From contig NC_012872.2 in NCBI RefSeq assembly GCF_000003195.3, positions 59,501,695 to 59,565,694 of the forward strand: a stretch of 64,000 bases of DNA. The letters run 5' to 3'. The stretch's first letter is position 1, and each line of letters starts with the position of its first letter. Below the pieces are notes generated by a model, which saw only the letters and a program-made list of their open reading frames with translations, was not told the origin of the DNA and did no database searches. The position numbers and the translations under genes are program-made. This document shows positions 1 to 12,779 of the stretch, piece by piece. This DNA is from Sorghum bicolor (Eukaryota > Streptophyta > Magnoliopsida > Poales > Poaceae).

Positions 1-1317
1 CTGCAGCCGGTGATCTCGTACACGCAGAAGACGTGGAAGGCGGCGTCTGGCGAGCCGATGCACGCCGAGAGCGGGTACTGGCGGCCCCGCCCTGATGGCT
101 CCGTCGACGTGGTCATCGCGCAGAGCACTGGCCTCGCCGAGGTCCAGGTGAGCTCCTTGGGCCAGTTGGCCTCTTCTCTTCAAGCATAGCTGGGGTGTGC
201 ATTTTTGGGGACACTTGCACATGTGCCATCGCCTGTTGCATTCCTCCTTCGGAGAAGTTGTATTCTGTTCATGTACTAGGAGTAGGAGATTTGCATTATT
301 GACGATCGATGGAAACAAGTATGAAGAGAATTGTACTAGCAAATTAGGGAACTGATGTTTTGTGGATGGGAAATAATGTTCTACTGCTACCAGGTAATAG
401 AATAGGTGAGTGAATGGAAGTATGGAGCCGCACATCGTCAGACAGTCTAGGAACAACTAATACTCTTTGTGCCTCTTGAATCTGTTGATGAATAGAAAGT
501 ATATAAGTTCACTTTATAGTAGTTCTCATTTGAATTTAAATGTGTTGCATACTTGCTAGCTGAAAGCTAGTATGTTACTTTTCTAGAAACTGTTGATAAA
601 TGGAAAGTATATAAGTAACGTGTATTGATTTATGGAGCCACTTTTTTGCTTCTATGAAATTGCAGAAGGGTTCATATGACGCTGAAAAGAAAACAGTGAC
701 ACTCCAAAGTGAACTAGTTGGAAATGCATCAAAGGTACTGCTCACTGGGTAACTTTTATGTGTTGCCCTCATTTTCTTTTACAGTATCAAGTCATCCATT
801 CCCTAGAGAAGATAGACCATGATACCAAATATTGGAAGCTTCTATGCTCATAGCCAGTATTAAGAAACTTTCTTAAAAAAACAGTATCATGAATTTATAT
901 AAAGAAGTCGATATTGTTATTGTCATACACCCTTTGTGTTCAAGAATCATGCTACTATAGGTTGGCTCTTGGGCATTGGCCCATCCTTAAGTTTCTGTCA
1001 GAATTCCTAATCTGAATTGGCCCTTTGAGCTTTGCATTTTGATTGCATCGTCTTCACATATTATCATGTGCTAGATTAGATGCCAGGAGTTTAGATGCAG
1101 ATAGGATCTATCTGTTTCTGATGACCTTGAAACCCACGGGATAAAAGGAGCCAAGCAGCTGTCCTTTTCTGCTAATATATACTGCTGGATTTGGCAGGTG
1201 AAGCAGATCACGAGAACTTTTCAAGTGGCAGATGGGGAGCTCTCGTACGTCGTTCAGATGGCAACAATCACAACTAGCCTACAGCCACATCTCAGGGCCC
1301 TTCTTAAGAGGATTTGA
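1..1317 (+). CDS. Nitrobindin (THAP4-like heme-binding beta-barrel), 3' part
   Basis: Last three exons (1-147, 666-734, 1198-1317) of a plant nitrobindin; the 5' part lies outside the window. The 111 visible residues read through two GT-AG introns and stop at 1315-1317. The family is a small beta-barrel that binds ferric heme and reacts with NO and peroxynitrite. From memory of Arabidopsis nitrobindin (166 aa), the C-terminus aligns without gaps: the His in QPHL, 8 residues from the end, falls on the proximal heme ligand His158. The His in PMHAESGY (residue 21 here) falls on His76, Q41 on Q96 and M93 on M148. The heme pocket therefore looks intact. It is probably a soluble housekeeping protein. 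Confidence is high because both intron phases and the pocket residues fit. Confidence 0.93.
148..665 (+). other. Intron of nitrobindin gene
   Basis: A 518-bp phase-0 intron with GT at 148 and AG at 664-665. A second intron runs 735-1197. Nothing else is recognisable in either. Confidence 0.9.
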
Positions 1318-2229
1318 AGACGATCGACAATCTCTTATAGCGCCGTCGCTGCGGCTAACCAACTGAGGGACACCTGTACTACACAGCATAAGCTTCTGGT
1401 CATTACTAGTTAGTGAATGAACTTACAAGTTCAAAGCTCATTTTCAAAAATAAAAGTTCTGTTGGAGATTTGCCATTATAATTTTGCAAAGTTGTAGATT
1501 TGCCATTGGTATCTCACTGACATATGGGACGCACATGAGTCAATGACATGTGGGACAGGATGGCAAATCTCCAATTTAGTAAAATTATAATGGCAATCTA
1601 TGAGATTTTTCAGGGTTTTTGACGTATTTATTCCTCCTTAACATGCACAGTGAGAAGTGAGAACACATCGCTACATTTCTCAACAACGTCAATATGAGCT
1701 CGTGTTTGTTTTTCGCAGCATCACAGGACGTTCAGGATGTCCGATAAATCGAATTAATGAGCATTTCCACAATTTCAAAGCAGAGGGTAGAGGAGTTGAA
1801 GCGGGTCATGTTTCAGAGTCCTGAGGTTAAAAGTTCAAACAGACACTGCATTCTGAAGCTGCCTCTTACAAAGAGGATCAGCCCTAAAGCCAGGAACCAA
1901 TTCCTCAAAAAAAAAAGCCAGGAACCAAAAAACAGAACCACCACACCGAGAACTTGGGTACTGTCGATTTTGTGGATATGCTGCACAAGAAATGAAGCAA
2001 GTAGAACGACAAACAAGAGTCCAGTATAAAAACCAGATATTTGATGTTATGAAGTAAGGACTATGGTCAAGCAGGTCAAATTTGCAACGAGAGCCAAGGT
2101 TTTTAGCATCAATTTTTTTTGGAGATCCTAAAGCAGACCCGACAATTATTTAAGGATGTCCTTAGTCCAAAAGGACAATACATTGATTTCCAAGTCTTAA
2201 GACGCTACAAAAACAGAGAAGAAATCCAA
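1318..2229. other. Intergenic / 3' UTR region, no gene seen
   Basis: Holds the 3' UTR of the nitrobindin gene, then AT-rich DNA. A short near-inverted pair around 1456-1500 and 1558-1610 (gagatttgccattataattttg and its partial complement) suggests a small diverged MITE. No credible coding region. Confidence 0.5.
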
Positions 2230-2931
2230 TCACGCTTCAGTCTGTTCCCTTAAGCGCCGGATTGTGCTCCTGACAGTGACTGCACTAGCAGTGCTGCGAC
2301 ACAAGATATAATTAGGATATTCACCACAATGTACTGTAGTTTAAGGAGACGAAAGAATTCGGAAAGAGGACATACTTCATGGTGAGCACCACCACCAGCC
2401 TTGACCTTCCCCCAGTCCTTGCATCCCCAAATTCCAACTGCTTTCCACTTCACAGCAAACTGGTGAGAAAGCACAGCAAAGTCAGTAATAGGACAAAACA
2501 AATACTATTCTACATGTGCTTTAGAAACAAATTGCTCAACACGCATAAGTATGTCATAAACCATTCAAATATGATACCAAACAAGCAGATTAACAAGAAA
2601 TACATTCTGCAGTCTACAGTTATGGCAGTTCAGGCGAGCAAAAGTCATTAAGCTAGACTGCAGCACATTGTTCAAAATTTCAACAGCAGACAGAATAATG
2701 CATAACTAAGACAATTAACATAAGACCTATCTTTCCACAAAACTCACAGAAGTGCTTGGAGTGCTGAGACACCTCCATCTTCTTGATTTGCTTACGCAAG
2801 CTAGCACCATACCTAGTTCCTGTAACATTGGAATTTGCAAGGGTTAGCTTGAGAAAGTTAGCATGAATAAGAAAACAGACAACAATTTAATCCCGTCCCA
2901 ACGATTCCAGCCTTCTTGGTACGCTTCGTCT
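2230..2931 (-). pseudogene. Ribosomal protein eL43 (L37a), intron-containing pseudogene
   Basis: Read on the minus strand, four blocks match eL43 of the 60S subunit in order: KRTKKAGIVG (about 2895-2931), [19 protein letters not shown] through FCEFCGK (2731-2819), [20 protein letters not shown] (2376-2459) and the C-terminal [20 protein letters not shown] plus stop (2230-2293). The blocks are separated at intron-like positions, so this is a duplicated gene and not a retrocopy. It is broken. The K-Y-G end of the first block and its donor are lost. The donor after FCEFCGK is AT instead of GT. The last zinc-binding Cys (CKDC) is Trp. A net frame change after KVKAGG puts the last exon out of frame. 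The ATG exon was not found. Confidence 0.85.
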
Positions 2932-3712
2932 GCATAGACACAACAAAATCAAGAAATTGCAGTCATACAAAATGTGTTCAGTATAGTAGAACTGGTTGAT
3001 GTGTGGCACTTAAGTACAGATGCATCTTCAAGACCAACATTAAGTAAAAGTGACATGCCATAAGAACCAAGTATAATTTCTAACATTAGATATGTAGTTA
3101 ACCAGAATATCATTTAACCATGCAAGTGACAAATGTCATAAAATCATAAAAAGTGATACAAGCCACTAGATATATCAAGCCAAAAACTTATGAAATAAAC
3201 ATATACATTGAAAACTGTTTATCAACTTAGGTCTTCAAAGGCTAGCTAGGACAAGTACAGGAATGGAATATTTTGGACTAGGATTGACTCCACAACTATA
3301 CCATGTTCTTTTTCTAGATGTATGGGCTATACAAAATTACTAACTTATGTCACCCCTCAGTGCCAAAACTAGTTTCATAATAATTTTCTTTTAAGTGCAA
3401 GAGTTTGACTGGACGGGTTGATTGGTTGCCAGTGTCATGAGAAAAAAAACATAGGAGTACATTATGCGTACTATGAAAGTAAGGTCCCAAAAAAAGGGAT
3501 TTTATTTCATTCTTGCAAGGTCAGGCTAGAGGACAGATTTTGCACCAGCTTAATTAGGCTCTACTTCTATTCTTGACGACCAAACAACTTGATACACTGC
3601 TACTTCATATTCTAAGAGTGCATTTCGCAGCACAATTCCAAACACTCCAGATTCTCAGTAAGATCACCGTTAAACCCCATAAAAAATGTTTTTAGAAATA
3701 ATCACTTGAAAC
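2932..3712. other. AT-rich intergenic DNA, nothing recognised
   Basis: Upstream flank of the eL43 pseudogene. No ORF, RNA gene or clear repeat boundary seen; any leader exon of the pseudogene would lie here. Confidence 0.4.
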
Positions 3713-3859
3713 CAGTGGCGGAACAGGGGGCAGCGGGGGCGTGCCTCCCCCCGCCCCCCAAAAAAACACACAGTTAATTTTTAAATACCTATAAATATTT
3801 CAATTGTACAGCCATATAAACTATTGTTTTGCCTATTTTTATGATAATAATATTGTGTA
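3713..3859. mobile_element. Candidate hAT-like remnant, interrupted by Helitron
   Basis: Begins CAGTGGCGGAACAGGGGG and continues with a G/C-run and A-run. This resembles the terminal sequence of grass non-autonomous hAT elements (CAGTGGCGGAGC type). The Helitron at 3860 lies inside it. I could not find the other terminus or an 8-bp duplication, so this is a weak call. Confidence 0.3.
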
Positions 3860-4211
3860 TCTCTACTATAATTGAAATCTTCTCCAGGCAAATCCCACCT
3901 GCAAGATCAACGACCCACGGCAGATGTCCTACAGATTAGACGGTCCAGATTAAAAGTATGTTCACGACCTTACATCTACTCTCCGCCCTACTATCCGCCC
4001 TCGGCCTCGCGTCAACTCCGTCATCTCCGTATCCGTGAAAAACTCCGCCCTCGGTCCGCGTCGAGCTGGTGCCGATCCCGGACGCGGATAACCGCCTCGG
4101 ACTGGTGCCGCATCTTGCCAAGCCGGACCGAACCCTAGGTCCCGATCCGGCGTCTCGCCCGTGCTGCTTGGATTTGATCGGACGGGGGTGTTGGATCGGA
4201 TCGGCGGCAGG

Positions 4212-4360
4212 ATGACGATCCCGAGCGCGGAGGGGTTCCTCCAGGCGTCGAGCTGCCTCCCTTGCACGGCGGCGGAGGAGCGGGAGGTCGTTGACGCGCT
4301 CACCAGGGAGGCCGAGAAGAATGTCAAGCACGGGAATCTCCGCTATCTCGTCTCGCAGAG
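4212..4360 (+). pseudogene. Captured first exon of DUSP-type ubiquitin carboxyl-terminal hydrolase
   Basis: ATG at 4212 opens 49 codons beginning MTIPSAEGFLQ and ending in a GT donor at 4361 (CAGAG|GTCGGTG). The segment EEREVVDALTREAEKN...LRYLVSQR matches the start of the DUSP domain of plant UBP5/8-like deubiquitinases, where a Trp-rich stretch would follow in exon 2. No continuing exon was found before the Helitron end, so the catalytic Cys/His boxes are absent. It lies with a GC-rich promoter-like leader inside the Helitron and in the same orientation. It could still be transcribed as a chimeric RNA. The family assignment is from memory of the domain; the exact paralogue is not determined. 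Confidence 0.6.
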
Positions 4361-6634
4361 GTCGGTGCCTCCCGATTTCCCCATTACTTTTTTCTCGAAA
4401 ATTGCCTGCAGTCTTCCGCGCTGAATCGACTCTCCGTTCCGGGAGCTGCAGTACCTGGTGTGTGTATCATGCAGACAGAAGCAATTTAGGGTTTCAGTTA
4501 GAAGCGTGGAATCCTAAATGTACAAATTTGTCGGAGACACGGGTTCCTGGTTGGTTGAATCTAGGGCTATTTGGGGATGCTGGTGTTGGGTGGCAAAAAA
4601 TGATCTAATCTCACCATACTATTTGGTTATTTTTTAGAATCTCGGAAATCAGAGGCGTTTGGCTGATGATTGATGATTATCTGAGGCAAAATGCTTTTGC
4701 ACATTGGTTATATGTTTTGATGTTTACTTTGCTAATTGCTCAATCAGAAATATGGAGATATCTAGGTATCAGAATTTGCATGCACTCTAGGAACTAAACT
4801 ATACGTTGGTAAGAGTTGTTAATTGTACGGACTATTCTTATAGATATGCAATAAAATACTTTATTCTCAGTTCAGGCTGTAAGCGAATGAAGAATTGTAC
4901 AGATTGAAAATTCGATAAATGGTGGCAACAAAGTTAAAGATGAGGTCCAGGGCTATCTGCAAGTATCTCTACCTTCCGTTTCACTCACTCTAATTTTTCA
5001 AAAATTTTACTATGCAGCTTACAATTGCTTACAAGTTCAAACATGTATATGCAATAAAGAATTTGTTCTCAGTTTGGGTTATAAGAGACTGAAAAATTAT
5101 AGAGACAAAATTGATTAAATGGATAGCTCTCTGCATATACGCACATGATTGATGTAGGTTCCTAGCTATTTTACATCCACTCCATGTTGTGCTTAAAGAC
5201 TCCTGTAATTCATTTTCTAGCATCATGATTAAAATTTTTAGGCTTTTCACCGCCGTTTTGTGTTTACATTTGCTTTACCAGCTCCTTCTGTTTAGCTCTA
5301 TTTGAATTGTCAGTTCACTTTAACACTGCTGACACTCTTCAGGTTGAAACCCAGTATTGGTTTCCAGTACATGCTAAGTGCAGAAGGATCCTCTCCTACT
5401 GAGATACAAGGTGTTTGGTGCAGTTCTGATGCTACCATCTTATTTTCTTGCAGAAGTACATGGCTGATATACTGTTCAGTGTTAACTTTGACAATGTCCA
5501 CTGAAGGAGAGAGAGTATGTTCCTGCCACAATAGTTCTCTTCCTACTGTCATTTACAATAATTTTTGTTTGACAAAAAATGAAATCTTCAGTTATTTCTG
5601 TGAATCTGGAACTGAGACATCTTGTTTCTAGAGAGCCTCAAATATTGTTTGTTGGGCTCTGAAGGTGAAATTGGTTCATGGGAACATGAATGAGTGAGGT
5701 ATGACTGAACTGAAATGATATGTTTCCTGGCTCCTTCAATTAGCGAAGTCTAAATTTTTCTAAGGAAAAAAATGCACTGGTAATATTTAAGTAGACTAGG
5801 AATAAAATTTCAGTATTTAAGTCTAAGGAACACAAATGCGTTGGTAATATTCAAGTAGACTATGAAGTAGGAACTGTAAAAGAACAATACGCAAAGGTAA
5901 TTCATCTAAACCAAATGGCATGGCGGATTTTTTGCCTGTGTAAGTGCAGATTTTGTGGTATTCTAATTGAATTGCACAACCCACCATTTAAGTTTATTAA
6001 CCGTTCATGGTCTGATGGAATTGAAGGTTGGTTATGACAGCATTTGGAGCATTGAAGAGCGTAATGACAATCTATGGTGTCATGTCATAACTCAAATGTG
6101 ATGGGAGAATTCTGTGTTTCAGTTCTTTTTTAGAAGATAACTTCAGTAAAATATGCCATGTAAAAATCAACCTAACAAATTACACTTGAGTTGGAAAAAA
6201 TAGTTACTAGCAAATAATCATCATATCATGGATTAAACCAAAATAACCAAGGACTACCCTAATTATGGAAATTTATTTATGCAGGCATCTTTCCAAAGAG
6301 ACTTCAGTTTGATTTGATCCTGTTCTTGATAATTTTGACTGTTCTTGATAATGTTGATGGGTGGAAATCGGTTGATTTGATGACAACAGCTGATGGTGAC
6401 TCCCCAGATAAACTCCAAGGCAGGAGCCACCAAAGCCCTGTATATCTGACAAGTTAAAGGTTGTCTGTAGTTTCAGTTAATACTGTCAAAATGGGTGTTG
6501 TGCTGCATTTTCAAATAAAGTCAAATTAGTGTTCAAATGGAAACTCCCTGCCATTTTTTTAACTCTTGTATATGTCATTTTATTCTTTAATATCAAAACA
6601 TATAGTCTTTTGCTTGTGTTATGCATAGACAATC

Positions 6635-6664
6635 ACCGTAGCGTTAGCACGGGCATTATACTAG
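6635..6664 (+). repeat. Helitron 3' terminal hairpin and CTAG end
   Basis: A short inverted repeat CCGT...ACGG is followed by GGCATTATACTAG and then T. This is the diagnostic 3' end of grass Helitrons. Confidence 0.8.
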
Positions 6665-6886
6665 TTGAATACTAAGGCCGTGTTTAGTTCGTGGACGAAA
6701 AGATTTCGTGACACTGTAGCACTTTCGTTTGTTTGTGGTAATTATTGTCCAATCATGGCCTAACTAGGCTCAAAAGATTCGTCTCGTAAATTTCGACCAA
6801 ACTGTGCAATTAGTTTTTATTTTCGTCTATATTTAATACTTCATGCATACGCCTAAAGATTCGATGTGACGGGGAATCTTGAAAAA

Positions 6887-9800
6887 TGTGGCAGAACCTC
6901 CTGAATTAAGTGGCCCACATGCACACATCATTGTCCCAAAGACTTCTGATCGACGTGCATGAGTTCCAAATGACTCAAGAAGTCTGTCGGGTGTCCTCGG
7001 GAAACCCGAATCATCCACGTAACATTCTTTTCAGGAATTCCCTCATCAAGCATCACAGTATTACAACATTTCATAGATAAGAGAAATCAGAGTAAAAGCG
7101 GAAAGGTTACATAACGTAGATTGAAACTTAAGTTCATAGTTTACAAACCATAAGTATTTGATACATAAAAAGCTTCGGAACTTTATATTACATAAACCAT
7201 AGATCACACAACAAATTTTACTTGCCCAAAGTCACTCATCAGATTCATCATCATCATAACTCTCCTCCACAAGAGTAAAGTAACCATGACCATCAAAAGG
7301 ATTATCAAAGGGTTCACCTGCAACAGGGGTTAATAAACCCTGAGTACAAAAGTACTCAACAAGACTTAACCGACTAATAAAGAGGTGGAGACTCAGGTAT
7401 GCAGGCTATAGGGGTTCAAGGTAAAGCTTTATCAAGATCAAGTATTTCTTTTGCATAAAAGCTTACTAAGAGTAAAGCCTACTTTCAAGTTTTAACTCAA
7501 GATTATCACTTATAACTAGCCAAGATCATTATCCAACTTTCATAAACAAATCACCTTTTTTCTTATACCAAAGATTCACTTACTACTACGATGATGGTAC
7601 GAGGATTGAGGCTCCATATCCGAGGAAACACGGCGATTCGAATCGATTAAACCCAGCTGGGGATTCAGTACCACACGACATATGTAGAACTTAATCTTGC
7701 ATATGTCAACCTGTTTCTATAGATCCTCCCATACAAGAACGGGTCCAGCGTCACCCGAGAGTACAGTACACCACCATCCTACAGCCAATCTAGATGTTTC
7801 CCGGTCATCTCAGATCCGTAAGGTGGGTACACGCTACTCTCGCCATCTCTCCACTCCCAGTACGCGGTTAGCCGTTCTCAAGTATCAGAATAGCTATAGG
7901 TAAGGCTTACCGGCGCATGTGGGCTGTACTCAAATTTCTCAATCACAACAGGCCAATCAACGGTACGGTCCTTAATCGACACAGTTGGAGACACTACTTT
8001 AAGACTCCATTCTTAAAGCAAGTCCACCGACCGGTCTCAAATTGAAACATTATTGACCAAAAAATATGCCACAACAACCCTTCAAACTTTCTCATTTGAA
8101 AACTTATCTAATGAGCAGGGCTAAGCATACTAAGCATTTTTATAAAGCAAGTATCAAGGTTAATATTGAAATCATCAAGGTAGATAATGCAGCAAATAGG
8201 ATTCATTCAACTCCTATTCACCTAATGCATCATATTAACTCAAGTGATATAAATAACTTTATGAAAATACAAGGATAGGGTTTAATGTCCGGGGCTTGCC
8301 TTGACCGGAAGGGAAGTTCGGCAACTCAACAACACTCGAAGGATCCACAAACTCGGAAGAAACCCACTGGGGATCAGATTCTTCCGAAGCGTATTCTATA
8401 CGTAAAAGTGCATATGCATGATTATGATATTCTCATGGCATGGTAAAGACAGGTTACATGTTCTTGGATGACAACAATAAACATGACTATCTCGAGTACA
8501 ATTTACCTTCACGGTATAGAAACAACTAACTTAGCTACCCAAAAACATAGATTATTTCTAAACAAGTTTTATTATTTTCATTAAGCAATATTGGGTATCT
8601 ATCAAACAATAAAGATCATATATATATAAAAAAATCATAACCAGGGAGCATGTTATGCTAAGTGACCACTGGTTGTCAAACAATCTAAAATATCACCCAA
8701 ATCCTAAAGGGATTAATTATTTCTATTTCTTTTATAAGCATTTAAATAGCTTTATTAAGAAACAGAGCATACTTTATCAAAAATAACTGAAATAATTTCT
8801 GAAGCTAGATAATATTAACACAAGTTCACATATTAAATTTCATGATTTTTGGATATATCTATAAATTGTTAAAATTCATGGAAGGTTTATTCATTAATAA
8901 ACAGGGGCAATTTTCATATACATGCAAACTATCAGAAAATGGAATCTAATATTTTTATTGGGTTCTAAATATTTCAGGGAGCCTATACAAAAATTTTCAT
9001 TATTTTTGGATCACCAAACAATTTATGGCAGAAATTCAAACATCAACCATTTTTAAACAAAAAAGGAAAAAGAAAAGCAATTCGAAACTGGGCGAGGCCC
9101 AGCCAAAAAGGCCCACAGGCCGGCCCGAACTTGTGCTGCGCACGCCCGCGCCCTCTCCCTCACGCGGGACGCTGACAGGCAGACCCCACCTGTCAGCTCC
9201 GTCCCGTTCACGCGCGGCGGCTCGGCCGTGACTCCGGCGGCCGATAGCAAGGTCCTCGGCCTCCGCGCGCGTGCGCGTCAGCTCCGTCTCACTTCCGCGG
9301 ATCGATTCCTACCACTTGCTCGCGCTCTACCGCTCTCTGTCTATCCCAATCGCGTCACCGGCGGACGACCGCCATGACCGACCATCGTCCGGCCATCAGG
9401 ACCCGATAGAGCGCAAGCTGACGGCCTAGTGAGCTTCCACAGGGGTTGGGGAGGGTGGTGCTCACGCTGCAAGGCTCGGGGAAGCAGCTGAAGTTGCTGG
9501 CGACGGAGGCAGTGTTGCCGACGGACGCTCTGAGCTCCACGACTTCGTTCCGGCGATCCTGCCCGCGTCCAAGACGAAAGAGTGAACGCATGAGCTGAAG
9601 GAGCGGAAGAGAAACCGGAAACAACCACGAGGAACACGTGCCACTTACTAGAATCACGTGGCCATGGAGGGAGCTTCTCGGCGGCGGTTCTGGCCGGAGA
9701 TGGAGAAGATGGTGACGTCCCGGCGATTGAGAGGTTTATGGAGTGGACTTGGTGGTGCTCTGGGTTCGCAAGGAGGTGGCGAACATCGTGGACAGCTCAA

Positions 9801-10832
9801 TTTGATGCGAGGAGGATCGAGCACGGCCAATTTGGATGGGGACGAGGTGCTGCTCCTTGGTGCTCCGGTGGCAGAAAAGAGGTCGGTGCTCGCAGGAGAG
9901 AAGGGCACGTCGCGCTCCTGGTTGCCAGCAGGTGCTCCACATCGTCACGGACGTGAACACGCGCGTGGATGAGGTAAAACGGTGGCCATGCGCTGGCATT
10001 CACCGATCAACTCTCGGCTTTCCACCGCCATGAACAGGAGCCAAAGCTTATCCCCCCCTTTTTCCCAAAGTACTCTCTGTCTTTTTGTGAAATGCAACCA
10101 AACTTTGAATAGAAGTCAAAATTTCATCAAAATAAAAGTTGTACAAAATTTTGTGAGCTACAAAACATCTTTTGGTGGCCAGAGCCAAATCTGAGTGGAA
10201 GTTAGCTAAATTGGCCAAACAGTTTTGAAATTCAAACTCAAATCAAAGAAATTCCAAATTTTTGAATCAGGGCAAAACAGAATTTCCAAAATTACTTTTG
10301 ATTTTGTATAACAACTTGAAAAACTCCCAACATGAAAGTTGTTCAACTTTTCAAGCCCTACAACTTTCATGTTGACCATTTTTCAAAATTCCAAACAGAT
10401 TTTGAATTGGAGATTTATGTTTGAAAAGGGGACACTTTCCGGAAATCTGTATTTTCAAAATTACTTTGGATTTTGTACTAAATCTTTAAAAACTCAAAAC
10501 ACCAAAGTTGTACATATTAACAAGATCTACAACTTTTCTTTTGAACTCAACTTCAAATTTTGCTTGGTTTTTGAATTACATAAAAGGGGGTAAATCTAGG
10601 ATTTTGAAAACTAGGGTTCCCCCCCTAAGTCTTTCGGAAAAACTTTCACCCAAGGTTTTTAAACTCCAAAACAAGCATCCATACATAAAATAAACACACT
10701 TTAAATTCCTAAACACATTCATCCAAAATAAACTTATTTTAAGTTGATGCATCAGGGTTTACTTATCAATAAACTATGCCATGCTCATGATGACATGCCA
10801 TGTTTTAGTTCGCTTAACACGAGAGTGTTACA
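6887..10832 (-). repeat. Left LTR (3' LTR of the minus-strand element)
   Basis: Bounded by TGTGGCAG...GTGTTACA. It contains AT-rich flanks, a GC-rich block at about 9080-10000, and a 3' stretch rich in AAAGTTGT/ACAACTTT motifs. Near 10330-10375 it retains a hairpin-forming segment, of which roughly 24 bp is missing in the other LTR. The unusual length matches the Tekay lineage. Confidence 0.95.
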
Positions 10833-10848
10833 GCTCTTTCCCCCTTAA
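10833..10848 (-). promoter_or_regulatory. Polypurine tract
   Basis: On the minus strand a purine run TTAAGGGGGAAAGAGC directly abuts the TG of the 3' LTR, the expected position for plus-strand priming. Confidence 0.85.
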
Positions 10849-10960
10849 AGAAATCTCGTCCCGAGATTTAACTTGAAGACTAACTAATGGAAGAGGAAGT
10901 TTATCAAGCACTTCCAAAACCAACTTTTACAAAAACAGGGGTAGATCATAACACTACAGA

Positions 10961-12778
10961 TTACAAGGATAGCACACAAGAAAGGAACTCAGGAAAACTT
11001 TCTAAGAGAAACTCTTCGGATTCCCACGTGGCTTCATCTTCAGTATGTTGATTCCATTGCACCTTGTAGTATTTGATAGTTCTTCTACGAGTGACTCGAT
11101 CTTTTTGATCCAGAATCTTGATAGGATATTCTGAATATGTCAGATCAGGCTTTAACTCAATTCCTTCAACAGGAATGATATGATCAGGCACTTGAAGACA
11201 TTTCTTTAATTGAGAGACATGGAACACATTGTGAACTGATAACAACTGTGGTGGTAAATCTAGACGATATGCCACCTTTCCACATCTTTCAAGGATTTGA
11301 TATGGACCTATATATCGAGGTGCCAACTTTCCTTTTACTCCAAATCGAGTGACTCCTTTCATAGGTGACACTTTGAGGTATACATAATCACCAACCTCAA
11401 AGGTAAGAGATCGACGTCTCTTATCAGCATAACTCTTTTGCCGGGACTGTGCTATCCTCATGTTCTCTCGAATGAGCCTGACTTTCTCTTCGGCTTCTTT
11501 GACTAAGTCAACCCCGAAGAGACTATGTTCTCCAGGTTCTGACCAATTCAAAGGTGTCCTGCACCTTCTGCCATATAGAGCTTCAAATGGTGCCATCTTA
11601 ATGCTCTCTTGATAACTATTATTATAAGAGAATTCTGCTAAAGGCAAACATTCGTGCCACTTCTCTGAATAACTGAGCACACAAGATCTTAACATATCTT
11701 CTAAGATCTGATTGACTCTTTCAGTCTGACCTCCAGTCTGTGGATGATAAGCTGTACTATGCAGAAGCTTGGTACCTAAGGACTTATGCAAGTGCTTCCA
11801 GAAAGCATTCACAAATTGTGTCCCTCTATCAGATACAATAGTCTTTGGAACACCATGTAGACTCACAATTCTGTTAAAGTATATCTTAGCATAGTCAGAA
11901 GCTCGATAATCCTTTCTTACTGGAATGAAATGGGCCGATTTGGTTAGGCGATCAACAATGACCCATATGGAATCAAACCCTCTCGATGTTCTGGGTAAAC
12001 CTACTATGAAGTCCATACTAATGTCATCCCATTTCCAAGATGGAATTGGCAACGGTTGCAATTCTCCAGCAGACCTAAGATGAACTGCTTTCACTTTTTG
12101 ACAAGTATCGCATCTAGCCACATAACTAGCAATTTCAAGCTTCATCTTAGTCCACCAGAATCTTTGTTTTAGATCATGATACATCTTATTACTACCTGGA
12201 TGGATTGAAAGTCTTGTTACATGAGCTTCATCAAGAATTTGTTTTCTGAGTTCAGGGACTTTTGGAACTACTAAACGATCCTTGAACCAAATCACTCCAG
12301 CTTCATCTATTCTGAACTTAGAATTTGGTTCAGACTGAACCTTTCTTTTCAAAAAAATTATACCCTTATTTTCTTGCTGGGCTGTAATAATCTGATCTTT
12401 GATGGATGACTGAACTGTCATATTTGTCAAACTCCCTTGTGGAATCATCTCAAGACCTAACTTTTCAAATTCATAACATAAGGTAAGGTCTATAGGCTTG
12501 ACTTCCAGACAATTGCAATGACTCTTTCGACTGAGTGCATCTGCCACCACATTGGCTTTGCCTGGGTGATAATGTACCTCAATATCATAATCTTTTATCA
12601 GTTCTAACCATCTTCTCTGGCGCATATTCAACTCTGACTGAGTAAAGATGTATTTCAAACTCTTATGATCAGTATATATATGACAAGTATTGCCCAATAG
12701 ATAATGTCGCCAGATCTTCAGAGCATGGACTACAGCTGCCAACTCTAGATCATGAGTTGGATAATGCTCTTCATGACG
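10961..12778 (-). pseudogene. RNase H end, integrase and chromodomain-like C-terminus
   Basis: Third frame of the broken pol. It begins in RNase H (TDHKSLKYI...[11 protein letters not shown]), followed by the integrase HHCC zinc finger (H...H...CDTCQ). The DDE core follows: D in MDFIVGLP, D in IVSDRGTQF and E in TERVNQ, with about 35-residue spacing before E. Then come the GPY/F module ([10 protein letters not shown]) and a C-terminal chromodomain-like region ([18 protein letters not shown]). In related chromoviruses such a domain directs insertion to heterochromatin by reading H3K9 methylation. No stop occurs within it, so the only damage is the upstream frameshift. The true start is in the polyprotein, not at an internal codon here. 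Confidence 0.92.
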
Positions 12779-12779
12779 C

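Larger units (their letters stand above)
3860..6664 (+). mobile_element. Non-autonomous Helitron, 2.8 kb, carrying a host gene fragment
   Basis: The 5' end is TCTCTACTATAATTG, preceded by A. The 3' end is CTAG (6661-6664), followed by T, giving the canonical insertion between A and T. A GC-rich hairpin with stem CCGT/ACGG (6635-6651) sits about 10 bp before the 3' CTAG, as in grass Helitrons. No Rep/helicase is encoded, so mobility would need proteins in trans. The GC-rich block from about 4000 to 4360 is the promoter and first exon of a captured ubiquitin-protease gene. The rest is AT-rich, partly that gene's first intron, with no further exon I can name. Strand is assigned from the TC-to-CTAG direction. 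Confidence 0.8.
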
